A DNA stretch of 64,000 bases from Planctomyces sp. SH-PL14 (GTDB lineage: Bacteria; Planctomycetota; Planctomycetia; Planctomycetales; Planctomycetaceae). The stretch is from positions 186,001-250,000 of the forward strand of contig NZ_CP011270.1 of NCBI RefSeq assembly GCF_001610835.1. The letters are read 5' to 3'. A program made the position numbers and the translations under genes. Shown piece after piece: positions 47,483 through 56,045 of the stretch. Each line of letters opens with the position of its first letter. The first letter of the stretch is position 1. The notes beneath the pieces were generated by a model. The model did no database searches. It saw nothing but the letters and a program-made list of their open reading frames with translations, and had not been told where the DNA came from.

Positions 47483-47509
47483 TCGGGATCGCGTCGAAGG
47501 GTTCTCTCA

Positions 47510-47634
47510 GTGCCTTTCCGAGAATCTCGCCGTCCTACAAGCGGTGATGGCGAACTGCAGCTGGAGAACGGCGTATCCGCGACGGGCCGCCGTCTGACGG
47601 ACTGCCTGGGCGTCGTTGCCCTTGTCTGCACACA
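47510..47634 (-). mobile_element. Reversed, internally deleted remnant of the 61-kb insertion sequence
   Basis: From 47510 the sequence matches the reverse complement of the right end of the IS at 61148-62056, including a decayed inverted repeat (GCCTTTCCGAGAATC against GCCTATCCGAGAACC) and the CAAGCGGTGATGGCGAACTG region. It then jumps about 160 bp to the CGTATCCGCGACGGGCCGCC part, and ends near 47634. Confidence 0.7.
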
Positions 47635-48178
47635 AGTCGGATCTCGCCGAACTCCAACTCGACTCGACGTCCGTCAAAGTACATGTCGCGGGTGTCGGCG
47701 GGCGTCGTCAGGCCAAAGAAAAAAGAGGATGCCGACGAGCGACGCTGTCTCGGCCGGTCTCGCGGAGGTCTGAATACCAAGGTCCATGCGGCTGTCGACG
47801 CTCAAGGGCATATGGTCAGCATGAAGCTCAGCCCCGGCCAGGACGGTGACGGCCCGCACGGCCGGGAACTGCTTGCGGAGTTCTCCCGAGGGCCGATTGA
47901 GCACGTTCTCGCCGACACCGCCTACGACGGTGATGAAACGCGGGCCCAGGTGAAGCGGCTGAAAGCGAAGGCTTGTATCAAGCCGCACAAAAGGCGGACC
48001 AGGACGAAGCGTTACGACAAGGAGCGTTACAAGCACCGGAATCTTGTGGAGCGGTTCTTCGGCCGCAGCAAGCAATTCCGTCGTGTGGCGACCCGGTACG
48101 AAAAGATGGCCAGGAACTTTGTCGGCTTCGTCTGGCTCGCGGCCCTCATCATGGACGTCTTGTGATTGTCCACACGCC
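47635..48178 (+). pseudogene. IS5-family (IS427-like) transposase remnant
   Basis: The 3' two-thirds of an IS5-type DDE transposase: DSTSVKVH near 47660 (first catalytic Asp), then, in the next frame from about 47700, SRGGLNTKVHAAVDAQGHMV, HVLADTAYDGDE (second Asp) and RYKHRNLVERFFGRSKQFRRVATRYEK (catalytic Glu) to the stop at 48165. The N-terminal domain is absent and no left inverted repeat is found. The two frames join near a GAAAAAAG run. It is a dead fragment abutting the other IS remnant. Confidence 0.75.
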
Positions 48179-48500
48179 CTAGCGGACCTGAGACAGCCCT
48201 TCAGTCAGTTCGCCCCTGCATGGCGAAGCCCGGGGCGCTCGGATTGCATTCGACCGGTACGGATCGTTGGAGCAGCGCAGTCCTCCGCCGTCGGTTCCCG
48301 GCTAAGGGGCCGCAAGCATCGCTATTCGTTGGAGGGAGCAGTCGTGTGATTGCCAAGTAAGGTCAATACCCGGGAATTGACGGGGAAAGTGCACTGTAGG
48401 GCTAAATGCTCTGCGATTCCGCGTCACTACAGATGGTGCGATCGGATAGCCATCACGAACAGCTATCCGATGCTTATTTTCACGAAAGGACCACCACGGC
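48179..48500. other. Intergenic region upstream of the DUF1257 cluster
   Basis: About 322 bp between the IS remnant and the first DUF1257 gene. No gene is supported. A CGAAAGGACC box, a moderate ribosome-binding site, precedes ATG 48501. Confidence 0.4.
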
Positions 48501-48797
48501 ATGTCCCACATCGTCCACATCCAGACGGAGGTCCGCGGTCCGATCGCGGTCTCCAACGCCTGCAACCGGCTCGCCCTCCCTCAGCCTGTCTCAGGGGAGC
48601 ACCAGCTCTTCTCCAGCCGCGTCCGCGGCTTCGGAGTTCAACTCCCTCGCTGGCAGTATCCGGTCGTCTGCCAGACCGAGACAGGTCAGCTCCAGTACGA
48701 CAACTATGAGGGCTGCTGGGGGGATCCCGCGGAACTCGACCGTTTCCTGCAGGGCCACGCCGTCGAGAAGTCGACGCGCTCACAGTGCCCTCCATGA
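48501..48797 (+). CDS. DUF1257 (Ycf35-like) protein, C-terminally truncated
   Basis: A 98-residue protein. MSHIVHIQTEVRGPIAVSNACNRL and the core LPRWQYPVVCQTETGQLQYDNYEGCWGD match DUF1257 (family of the chloroplast/cyanobacterial Ycf35 protein). Compared with the second copy at 48911, residues after AVEK (position about 90) are replaced by STRSQCPP, so the conserved tail EARRQGxSVTExxLxxGSI is missing. That tail occurs at 51729-51845, 3 kb downstream. The two pieces together would make one normal-length gene. It may still be expressed as a truncated protein. Confidence 0.75.
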   Translation: MSHIVHIQTEVRGPIAVSNACNRLALPQPVSGEHQLFSSRVRGFGVQLPRWQYPVVCQTETGQLQYDNYEGCWGDPAELDRFLQGHAVEKSTRSQCPP

Positions 48798-48910
48798 ACC
48801 GGTGTTCTCCGGAGCGGGCTTTCTCGGCAAAGCTCATCGCTGGGGCCGGAGCGATCGCAGTGTGGCTTTTCTTCCTATCGTCCCAATCACCTCACAACAC
48901 GAGCAAAACC

Positions 48911-49273
48911 ATGTCTCACATCGTTCACATTCAGACCGAGATCCGCGACTCCATCGCGCTCTCCGCGGCCTGCACGCGTCTCGAACTCAGCCCACCCGTA
49001 GCTCGCACAGTCCGGTTGTTCAACGCGGAGGCGACGGGCCTGGCTGTGGACTTACCCGGATGGAGGTATCCCGTCGTCTGCCAGCTGGAGACCGGCCAAG
49101 TTCATTACGACAACTTCGAGGGTCGCTGGGGAGACCAGCGACACCTCGACAGACTGGCGCAGTACTACGCCGTCGAGAAGACGCGGATCGAGGCGAGGCG
49201 GCAAGGTTACTCCGTCACGGAACGCCAGCTTGATGATGGCAGCATCAGGCTGCAGGTTCAGGTTTCTGCTTGA
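48911..49273 (+). CDS. DUF1257 (Ycf35-like) protein, full length
   Basis: A 120-residue protein starting MSHIVHIQTEIRDSIALSAACTRL (an in-frame upstream extension to 48785 overlaps the previous gene and is not conserved). The central LPGWRYPVVCQLETGQVHYDNFEGRWGD and complete tail RIEARRQGYSVTERQLDDGSIRLQVQ match DUF1257. The family has no known biochemical activity; in cyanobacteria Ycf35 genes are often grouped with DUF2997 and a Ycf46-like AAA ATPase, the same set seen here. Its stop overlaps the convergent recombinase pseudogene by 16 bp. Confidence 0.8.
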   Translation: MSHIVHIQTEIRDSIALSAACTRLELSPPVARTVRLFNAEATGLAVDLPGWRYPVVCQLETGQVHYDNFEGRWGDQRHLDRLAQYYAVEKTRIEARRQGYSVTERQLDDGSIRLQVQVSA

Positions 49274-51382
49274 CGGGGCTGATCTGGAGGACTTATCGGC
49301 TTTCGATTCGTGTGGGGCGGCGTGGCCTTCCGAGGTGTCACTAGTTCCTTTCGCATCGCCTCATCGACGCGGACGACCCAGCGGCCATCCAAGGCCCGTC
49401 GAGCGGGCAGCTCGCCACTTTCGATTCGGCTGTAGATCTTGCCGGTTCCGATCTGCAGCGTCCGCATGAGGTCGGAGATGAACCATTCGTCCTCCCCCAA
49501 CGGCCCCGGATCCTGCTTCACGATCGCGCGCGAAGACTGGAATCCAAATCGGCGCATGATCGACCGAACGCGGTTCTCGCTGAAGAAGTTCCCTCGGGCG
49601 GTCCGGTACCCCTCTGCTCGCAACCTTTGGGCGACGTTCCCGGCAGATAATCCCTCCTCCAGCAACTCTCGAACTTTTCCAATCAGGGATTCAGCATTGC
49701 TGAGATGGCTGGAGGCCCGAAGAGGGCGTCGGAACCGAGTGTAGGTTTGATGTCCACCAGCCCAGTGGATCCGTGCCTCCACCCACTTCGTCTCACCTTC
49801 GATATCGACCACAACGTGATCAATGATCTCCCTGAGGATTTCCTTCCGGTCGGAGTCACTGGTCGTCTCCGCGCTCCACAGAGCGGGAACATCCCTGGCC
49901 AACTGCTCGATCCGGGTCTGGTCCTCGGAAGTGAGCCGCCGAGGCTGATCCCGCAGAAAGCGTTCGTGTGGTTCCAGGAGCTCGCGCTGGGCTCGAAGCT
50001 TCTCTTCCCAGCCAGCCTCCAGTGTGCGAGCGACCAACCGGTTTTCTGGCTCGACTGCTTGGAACTGCCGGGCGGCTCGATCGGCCTCATAGGCGGCTCG
50101 CTCCAACCGCTGGTTCCAGAGCGTCTCCGCCGCTGATCTCTGTTGCTCCCAGTCGTCAGCGACTTGGCAACTGACCGACAGCGCTTAGGGTTCCAAGGCC
50201 AACATCGCCAATCGCACGATCTCCTGATCGAGCGGTTCCAGCTTTCAGCATCTGGCAAGAAGGCTCCCCGTAGAGACTCTTCCGTGCGCCACACCGATAG
50301 ATTGGATGGGAGCGGCGGCCGCCATACTGAGTCCGAAGGCGATAACCGCACCGGCCGCAGACGACGAGGCCGGCCAGCAGGGCACGCCCCTGCCGGACAC
50401 TGCCTCGAGAACTGAAGAGCGACCTGTTCTGCTTCAGTCGCTCTTGGTTTGCTTCATCCTGGCACCAGGGGATGTAGGCCGGAAAGCGGTCTTTCAGGAG
50501 TACCGTCCACTCTTCCTTGGGCAGACGGTATGGACGCTTCTGCCGCCTCGCCTTTCGACTCTGGCTGCTCTGACCGAACACGTAGGCTCCGGCGTAGAGA
50601 GGGTGACTCAGAATGGTCTTGATGCCCGTCTGATTGGGACGTCGCCATTGGAGCTGCCCCTTGCCCGCGCCGTGGGATGGACGAACAGGCATGCGAGTTC
50701 CATCAGCCACAAAGTGGCGCAGGACGGCATGCATCGAGCCATATCGATCAAAGAGCTCGAACACTCGCCGAATGACTGACTGCGCCTGTTCGTCGGGATC
50801 CAAAGCGAGCGTGTCCCCATCACGGACATATTCCACCGGACCTTTGCTGAGGAGCTCGCCGCGGCGAGCCTTCTGCAAGGCTCCCTGCCACATCCGTTGC
50901 TGGAGGACGTGCAGCTCTGCCTCGGACATGATCCCCTTCAGTCCGAGCAAGAGGCGATCGTTGTAAGAGGACGGGTCATAGAGGCCATCCAGATCGCAGA
51001 TGAGAGATCCGAACAGCGCACACACCTCCAGGAGCTGATACCAGTCCTTGCAACTTCGAGCGAGCCGCGACATCTCCACACCGAGGATCAATCCGACATG
51101 CCCCAAGGCGACTTCACTCAGAAGCCGCTGGAAGCCAAGTCGTCCCTCGCTCGACGCTCCCGAGATTCCCTGATCGTCATCGATGACCAGGATTCGTTCC
51201 CGCGGCCACCCCAACCGCTCTGCATGAGCGACAAGACCATATTGGAGTTGGGAGGATTCCTGGTGGTGTAGAACCTGATGGCCGGACGACTGTCGAACAT
51301 AGACGACGGCCAGACGCTCCAAGTGATGAGAGTTGAGTTTCGACTCACGGATCGACTGCGGACCGCTTGTCAGCTGGTTCAT
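49258..51382 (-). pseudogene. Large serine recombinase, frameshifted and with an internal stop
   Basis: The 5' part (51382-50156) encodes the resolvase catalytic domain (AVVYVRQSSGHQV with the nucleophilic Ser; GVEMSRLARSCKDWYQLL), the recombinase domain (LSHPLYAGAYVFGQ) and a zinc ribbon (LVVCGRCGYRLRTQ…CGARKSL). The 3' part (50106-49258) encodes the coiled-coil and DNA-binding tail (AAYEADRAARQFQAVEPENR; EDEWFISDLMRTLQIGTGKI). Continuity is broken by a one-base frameshift near 50243 and a TAA at 50185-50187 in the downstream frame. The intact gene would have been about 700 codons. Such recombinases integrate elements site-specifically; this one should be inactive. Confidence 0.85.
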
Positions 51383-51632
51383 CGTTTGGACCTCCGTGTC
51401 TTTGAAGCAGATTGTCTTGCACGAGCCGGCTGAGCTGTGCGATGAGCCGTTGCTGATTGCTCCCTGGTATCAATTGCCAGAGCGTGTGGGGACAGAGGGA
51501 GTGACTGCTCAGCGCCTCCGCTTTGTCCGACCTCCGTTCGCGGAGCCTGGACGCGGGGGCACCTCTGCGGCGTCCCGTTGAGGGCCGCCTTCTCGGACAT
51601 CTCGACCGGACATGATTGGCCTCCGGCAACAC
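51345..51632 (-). CDS. Small protein upstream of the recombinase, uncertain
   Basis: A minus-strand frame ending at 51345, overlapping the recombinase start by 38 bp. Its C-terminus (PHTLWQLIPGSNQQRLIAQL) resembles short accessory proteins that precede large recombinase genes. The start cannot be fixed; GTG 51632 is a guess. Confidence 0.4.
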   Translation of the reverse strand: MLPEANHVRSRCPRRRPSTGRRRGAPASRLRERRSDKAEALSSHSLCPHTLWQLIPGSNQQRLIAQLSRLVQDNLLQRHGGPNDEPADKRSAVDP

Positions 51633-51716
51633 GAGAATCTCGCTGCTCGACCCACCGAGACAGCGCCAATAACGCCAACCACCCAATTGCCGGAATTTCA
51701 CCCAAGGAGTCGAGAG

Positions 51717-51845
51717 ATGTTTTCTGATGTGCATTCTGAGTGCTTTGAGAAGGCCAAGCTCGAAGCCCGTCGCCAGGGACACAGTGTCACCGAGCAGGCC
51801 CTGGAAAGCGGCTCGATCCGTCCCACCGTCCAGGTCGGAGGCTGA
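51717..51845 (+). pseudogene. 3' fragment of a DUF1257 gene
   Basis: From about 51739 the frame reads FEKAKLEARRQGHSVTEQAL and on to a VQVGG end, which is the C-terminal tail of DUF1257. It corresponds to EKTRIEARRQGYSVTERQL in the complete copy at 48911. No N-terminal part is present. It continues exactly where the copy at 48501 stops (AVEK), so it is probably that gene's displaced 3' end. The DUF2997 gene starts 9 bp later. Confidence 0.75.
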
Positions 51846-51853
51846 AGGACCCT

Positions 51854-52045
51854 ATGAAGACCATCGAAATTACGGTCACTCCGAATGGCCACACGCAGGT
51901 CGAGACGAAGGGGTTCGAAGGGAGCTCATGCCGTCAGGCGAGTGGTTTCCTCGAGCGAGCCCTGGGTCGCACCACTGACGAACGGCTCACTTCGGACTTC
52001 TACGCCACGCAATCTGAGTCACAACGTACTGAGACCAAGACCTGA
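51854..52045 (+). CDS. DUF2997 family protein
   Basis: A 63-residue protein: MKTIEITVTPNGHTQVETKG, then GSSCRQASGFLERALGRTTDERLTSDFYA, which is the DUF2997 pattern (beta hairpin, conserved Cys, LE..LG helix). DUF2997 genes commonly lie between DUF1257 and Ycf46-like AAA genes. It is 9 bp after the DUF1257 3' fragment and 99 bp before the AAA gene. The start has a CTGAAGGACC ribosome-binding site. The biochemical role is unknown. Confidence 0.8.
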   Translation: MKTIEITVTPNGHTQVETKGFEGSSCRQASGFLERALGRTTDERLTSDFYATQSESQRTETKT

Positions 52046-52144
52046 CGGCTCCCGCTGCAGGTCTCTCGCCACTCATCTTCAATCGTCCGTGGGCCCTCTC
52101 CCCGGACACGCTTCCCACATTCTCACCCTTAACGGAGACCACCC

Positions 52145-53608
52145 ATGACGCTCACCGAGCGTTTGCGGGAGTCGGTCCGCGCCTGCTTCACCGGGCTGTG
52201 GATCGAATCCCATGAACATCACGATGCTCTGCTGGAGATCCAGCAGCTCTGCCGCCAGGAAGGCTGGCAGCTCGCCACCTGGGACATCGACCAGGGGCTT
52301 GTCGCTCCCGGAGCCGCAGCGGCTTCGGCGGCGGATCCGCTCTCGGCCATCCGGTGGCTGGGAGCCCTCGCCCAACCGGAGGGTACGACGCTGCTGGTGC
52401 TGCAGAACTTCCACCGCTTCCTGCAGTCCGCTGAGATTGTCCAGACGCTCTCCCGGCAGATCCTGGCCGGGAAGCAGAGTCGGACGTTCGTCGTCGTCCT
52501 GGCGCCGGTGGTTACCATCCCGGTTGAGCTCGAAAAGCTGTTCCTGGTCCTTGAGCACGAGCTCCCGGGACGGGTTCAGTTGGCCGAGATTGCTCGCGGG
52601 ATTGGAACGGAGCAGGGAGACCTTCCGAGTGGCGCCGAGTTGGACACCCTCCTCGACGCCGCTTCGGGATTGACCCGATACGAGGCGGAGGGAGCCTTCA
52701 GCCTGTCCCTCGTCCGGCAGGGCCGGATTACCCCGGACGCGGTCTGGGAGCTGAAGACGCAGACGCTCCGCAAGAGCGGCCTGATGTCGCTCTACCGGGG
52801 CGAAGACTCCTTCGACAGCCTGGGAGGGCTCGCCGCCCTCAAGGCCTTCTGTCGGCGATCCCTGCTCCATCCCCGCGGACGGACGAAGCCCAAGGGGGTG
52901 CTCCTGCTGGGCGTGCCGGGGACCGGAAAGAGCGCCTTCGCCAAGGCCCTCGGCCGGGAGACGGGACGGCCCACGCTCTGTCTCGACATCGGGGCCCTGA
53001 TGGGCTCGCTCGTCGGGCAGACCGAGCAGAACATCCGGCAGGCGCTTCGCATTGCCGATGCGATGGCGCCCTGTGTCTTGTTCATCGACGAGGTCGAGAA
53101 GGCGCTCAGCGGCGTGTCGGGATCCGGGGACTCGGGAGTTTCTTCCCGACTCTTCGGATCTCTCCTGACCTGGATGAACGACCACACTTCGGACGTCTAT
53201 CTCGTCGCCACCTGCAACGACATCTCCCGACTTCCGCCGGAGTTCTCCCGGGCGGAACGGTTCGACGGGATCTTCTTCCTCAACTTGCCGGGGCAAAGTG
53301 AGCGGGAGGCGATCTGGCGGCTCTACATCGAGCAGTTCGGGCTCGATCCCGACCAGAAGCGTCCGGCGGATGAGCAATGGACAGGAGCAGAGATCCGAGC
53401 CTGCTGCCGTTTGGCGGCCCTGCTCGATCTGCCGCTCGTCCAGGCGGCTCAGAACGTCGTTCCGGTCGCCGTGACCGCCGCCGAGTCCGTCGATCGGCTC
53501 CGGAACTGGGCCAGCGGGCGTTGCCTCTCGGCAGATCAGCCGGGGATCTACTCCGCAGGATCCCTCTCGAAGCCGCCGCGGCGGAAGATCACCCCTTCTC
53601 CGAACTGA
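52145..53608 (+). CDS. Ycf46-like AAA+ ATPase
   Basis: A 487-residue protein. Residues 1-215 match the Ycf46 N-terminal domain (GTTLLVLQNFHRFLQSAEIV; TFVVVLAPVVTIPVELEKLF; GLTRYEAEGAFSLSLVRQGR). The AAA module starts with FDSLGGLAALKAFCRRSLL, Walker A GVPGTGKSAF (about residue 257), LVGQTEQNIRQALRIADAMA, Walker B PCVLFIDEVEKAL (about 313-320), sensor 1 ATCND and the arginine finger in FSRAERFDGIFFLNLPG. A lid domain and basic tail (KPPRRKITPSPN) close it. Ycf46 is a conserved cyanobacterial/plastid protein implicated in inorganic-carbon acclimation. Here it is in a non-photosynthetic gene set with DUF1257 and DUF2997, suggesting a more general chaperone-like role. Confidence 0.85.
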   Translation: MTLTERLRESVRACFTGLWIESHEHHDALLEIQQLCRQEGWQLATWDIDQGLVAPGAAAASAADPLSAIRWLGALAQPEGTTLLVLQNFHRFLQSAEIVQTLSRQILAGKQSRTFVVVLAPVVTIPVELEKLFLVLEHELPGRVQLAEIARGIGTEQGDLPSGAELDTLLDAASGLTRYEAEGAFSLSLVRQGRITPDAVWELKTQTLRKSGLMSLYRGEDSFDSLGGLAALKAFCRRSLLHPRGRTKPKGVLLLGVPGTGKSAFAKALGRETGRPTLCLDIGALMGSLVGQTEQNIRQALRIADAMAPCVLFIDEVEKALSGVSGSGDSGVSSRLFGSLLTWMNDHTSDVYLVATCNDISRLPPEFSRAERFDGIFFLNLPGQSEREAIWRLYIEQFGLDPDQKRPADEQWTGAEIRACCRLAALLDLPLVQAAQNVVPVAVTAAESVDRLRNWASGRCLSADQPGIYSAGSLSKPPRRKITPSPN

Positions 53609-53629
53609 CCCGTAACCCAGGAGTTCGCC

Positions 53630-53935
53630 TTGTTCACATCGCGTGATTTGGCTGTCCTCCGGGCGGCCCTGATGTTCTTCGATGAAGAGTTGAGCCCGCA
53701 CGGCGGTGGTGCATATCGGCCGTACCTTCCGAAGGGACTTCGACCGGACTTACGGACTGAGGAGGTCGCAGGGCTCCGCAGCCGACTCAAAGCAGCCCGC
53801 GTGCGCTACCTGTGCTGTAACGCCGCCGGGACTCAGGTGGTCTCCACGCGGCTCCTGACCCGGCTGTCCTCGGCAGAAGCGATGGCAACGGCCGCGGGCA
53901 GACGGGTCGTGACGGTCCTGGTCCTGCCCGACTGA
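53630..53935 (+). CDS. Small conserved-looking protein after the AAA gene
   Basis: A 101-residue protein from a TTG start at 53630 with CCCAGGAG 7 bp upstream. MFTSRDLAVLRAALMFFDEE is followed by HGGGAYRPYLPKGLRPDLRTEEVAGLRSRLKAARVRYL and a C-terminal strand RRVVTVLVLP. It appears helical then beta. There is no known family. It lies 21 bp from the AAA stop, so it is co-transcribed with it and is likely a partner. Confidence 0.65.
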   Translation: MFTSRDLAVLRAALMFFDEELSPHGGGAYRPYLPKGLRPDLRTEEVAGLRSRLKAARVRYLCCNAAGTQVVSTRLLTRLSSAEAMATAAGRRVVTVLVLPD

Positions 53936-53936
53936 C

Positions 53937-54158
53937 TCAGAGTCCGGTCATGAGCTCCGCCAGGCTGATCCCCAGCGTCTGGGCGATCGCTTCAATGTTT
54001 CTCAGGGCTACGTTCCGCTCGCCGCGCTCGATGCCGCCGACGTACGTCCGGTCGAGCTCGCAGGCGGCGGCAAAGGTTTCCTGGCTGAAGCCCTGCTCCT
54101 TTCGGAGCGCGCGGACCCGCTGTCCAAACCGCTCCAGGATGTCTGCTCGCCGTGCCAT
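53937..54158 (-). CDS. XRE-family helix-turn-helix regulator
   Basis: A 73-residue protein from ATG 54158 (a TTG at 54170 would add 4). [45 protein letters not shown] is a textbook XRE HTH. The gene is convergent with the small gene ending at 53935, only 1 bp apart. Direct GACTATG repeats in its upstream region (54175-54202) could be its own operator. It may control the adjacent cluster or the divergent 54313 gene. Confidence 0.85.
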   Translation of the reverse strand: MARRADILERFGQRVRALRKEQGFSQETFAAACELDRTYVGGIERGERNVALRNIEAIAQTLGISLAELMTGL

Positions 54159-54174
54159 CACGGCATTCAATGTT

Positions 54175-54202
54175 GACTATGCGCATCGCTCCACGGACTA
54201 TG
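54175..54202. promoter_or_regulatory. Direct-repeat operator candidate
   Basis: GACTATG occurs at 54175-54181 and 54196-54202, 21 bp apart (two helical turns), between the XRE gene and the divergent 54313 gene. Confidence 0.35.
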
Positions 54203-54312
54203 AGTAGCATTCCGTGAGCGGCCATTCTGCGGGATCAAGGCGGTCCAATGGCCGCGGGCTCCTTCTCCATACGTGCTTTTCCTTCACCATCCTCCTCAAT
54301 CGAGGTCTTTGC

Positions 54313-55209
54313 ATGACGTTACCACTCAACTCCGGCGGCTCGCCGCCGCCTCCACTGCCCACGACCGGATGGCCGTGGGGCCAGATCGCCATTCTGCTGT
54401 TCGGCTTTGGCATGGCCCTCTCGTTTCTCAATGACGCCTCCCGCCATCTGACGGGTCGGGAAGTCGATGCGATTGTCGGATTCGCTGGACTGCTCGTTCT
54501 CACGGGAGGGGGCCTGGGAATCTTCGCCCTCTGGAAGGCCTGGCGGCTTCGCTCCACAGGACACCGGCTCACGCGATTGAAGAGACTGACGCAGGTCAAT
54601 CGCGGTGTCTGGGGACTGGTCCTGGGGCTGACGGCACTCTCCGTCCTCGTCCCGGGGTTCCGCGCGGCGTCATCGGCCTCGCGACAGCGCCAGCCCGGCC
54701 CTCCGTCCGGAAGACTGCGAGTCATCTCCTCTCCCAACGGCGCCATCGCGATGAAGGTGCCGGAGGAATGGACGGACTATCCGCGTGAACTGCTCGCCTC
54801 TAACGCATTTGGCGCCATCGACCCAACGCAGCAAATGGGAGTCGCGGTCTTCGTCGAGGATCGCCGCAATCTGGATGCAAAGAGCGCCCAGGAGTATGCG
54901 ACGCTCGTTTCGAGTCGGTTCTCCAGGGACTTCGACAAAGTGGAGCTACTCGAAGCGACGATGTCGTCTCGCCCTGGAGATCCTGAGTTGCAGGAGTATG
55001 TCGACGCCACCATTGACGGGGAACGACTGCGGTTCTTGCTGGCCTACGTCGTCCGACCCTCTCTCTTCATCCAACTGCGGGCTTGGGCTCCCCCGTCAGT
55101 CTTCGAACAGAACGAAGTCCAACTGGCGGAGATCCTGAGATCGGTCCATTACCCGGGCGACGACGCTGCGATCAGAGGTGCTGGCCCCGCAGCCGGACAG
55201 AGCCTCTGA
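54313..55209 (+). CDS. Membrane protein with an extracytoplasmic DUF1795-like domain
   Basis: The protein is 298 residues from ATG 54313 (MTLPLNSGGSPPPPLPTTGW). There are three transmembrane segments: about residues 18-38, 54-74 and 100-118. The C-terminal domain (about 140-285) has ISSPNGAIAMKVPEEWTDYP and LAEILRSVHYPG, a PsbP/DUF1795-like alpha/beta pattern. The next gene carries the same domain after a shorter anchor (LRTPEGHFEVDVPGAWIKLS; IWESLREVR), so the two are paralogues. The function is unknown. An in-frame upstream extension to 54214 overlaps the regulatory spacer and is not conserved. Confidence 0.65.
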   Translation: MTLPLNSGGSPPPPLPTTGWPWGQIAILLFGFGMALSFLNDASRHLTGREVDAIVGFAGLLVLTGGGLGIFALWKAWRLRSTGHRLTRLKRLTQVNRGVWGLVLGLTALSVLVPGFRAASSASRQRQPGPPSGRLRVISSPNGAIAMKVPEEWTDYPRELLASNAFGAIDPTQQMGVAVFVEDRRNLDAKSAQEYATLVSSRFSRDFDKVELLEATMSSRPGDPELQEYVDATIDGERLRFLLAYVVRPSLFIQLRAWAPPSVFEQNEVQLAEILRSVHYPGDDAAIRGAGPAAGQSL

Positions 55210-55289
55210 GCCTGAACTGTCGTTGATTGCAGGCGGTTCGGTTTCGAGTTTCGTCCCCACATTCATCACCTTCTGTTCGTGGAGTCCCT

Positions 55290-55913
55290 ATGGACGATCA
55301 GCAAACGAAGCAAGAACCTCGAGCGAAAAGCGACTTCTGGCGCCACGGTCTTGGATTCGCGGTCAGTCTGTGGTTTCTCCGCACCTACGTCTGGAACAAG
55401 CCGCCTCAACCGGCAGAGAAGCCCGCCGCCGCATCAGTCGCCGTTGTCGAACAGCGGTCCGATGGAAAGCAGTCCCTCCGGACACCCGAAGGCCATTTCG
55501 AGGTCGACGTTCCTGGTGCCTGGATCAAGCTCTCGTCAAACCAGCCGCGGTCCTATGGCGCGGTCATGTCTGATCGATTGGGCAAGTTCGGCGTCGGGAT
55601 GGCGTCGGAGCTGAGGACGGGCCCTGGTCTCGGCAGTGCCGCTGCGTTCGGCGTTGCGCGCCTGGACAAGTTCTCCAAGTCGTTCGATCAAGTGACCGTC
55701 CTAGATTCGACGGCGTCGATGCGTCCGGGGCGTCCGCCGTTTCAGCAGACGGTCGAGACCGTCCATCAGGGCGTCCGAACCCTCTTCATCTTGTCCTACC
55801 AAGAGTCCGAGAAAGCCTTCGTTCAATTGAGCGTCTGGGGACCGCCGGACGAAGTGGAGGCTCTCCGAGAGACTCAGCGCCCCATCTGGGAGAGCCTCCG
55901 AGAGGTTCGCTAG
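55290..55913 (+). CDS. Membrane-anchored DUF1795-like protein, paralogue of 54313
   Basis: The protein is 207 residues from ATG 55290 (MDDQQTKQEPRAKSDFWRHG). One short hydrophobic segment (LGFAVSLWFLRTYVW, about residues 21-35) is followed by a soluble domain of about 150 residues matching the domain of the preceding gene: TPEGHFEVDVPGAWIK, VTVLDSTASMRPGRPP, FVQLSVWGPPDEVEALRETQ. The two genes are 80 bp apart on the same strand. The domain looks like a lipid- or ligand-binding alpha/beta fold, but no activity is known. Confidence 0.65.
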   Translation: MDDQQTKQEPRAKSDFWRHGLGFAVSLWFLRTYVWNKPPQPAEKPAAASVAVVEQRSDGKQSLRTPEGHFEVDVPGAWIKLSSNQPRSYGAVMSDRLGKFGVGMASELRTGPGLGSAAAFGVARLDKFSKSFDQVTVLDSTASMRPGRPPFQQTVETVHQGVRTLFILSYQESEKAFVQLSVWGPPDEVEALRETQRPIWESLREVR

Positions 55914-56045
55914 TCGTCCGTTGGATCGATCGGGACGACTCGTCTCTGATCACTCATTTTCGCCGGATCGCTGTTGGGCGGTCGTGATTCCCTGAATCGC
56001 GGCTGCCCTTTTTGTTTGTGCCTCCAATTCCTCAACGGAGCTTTT

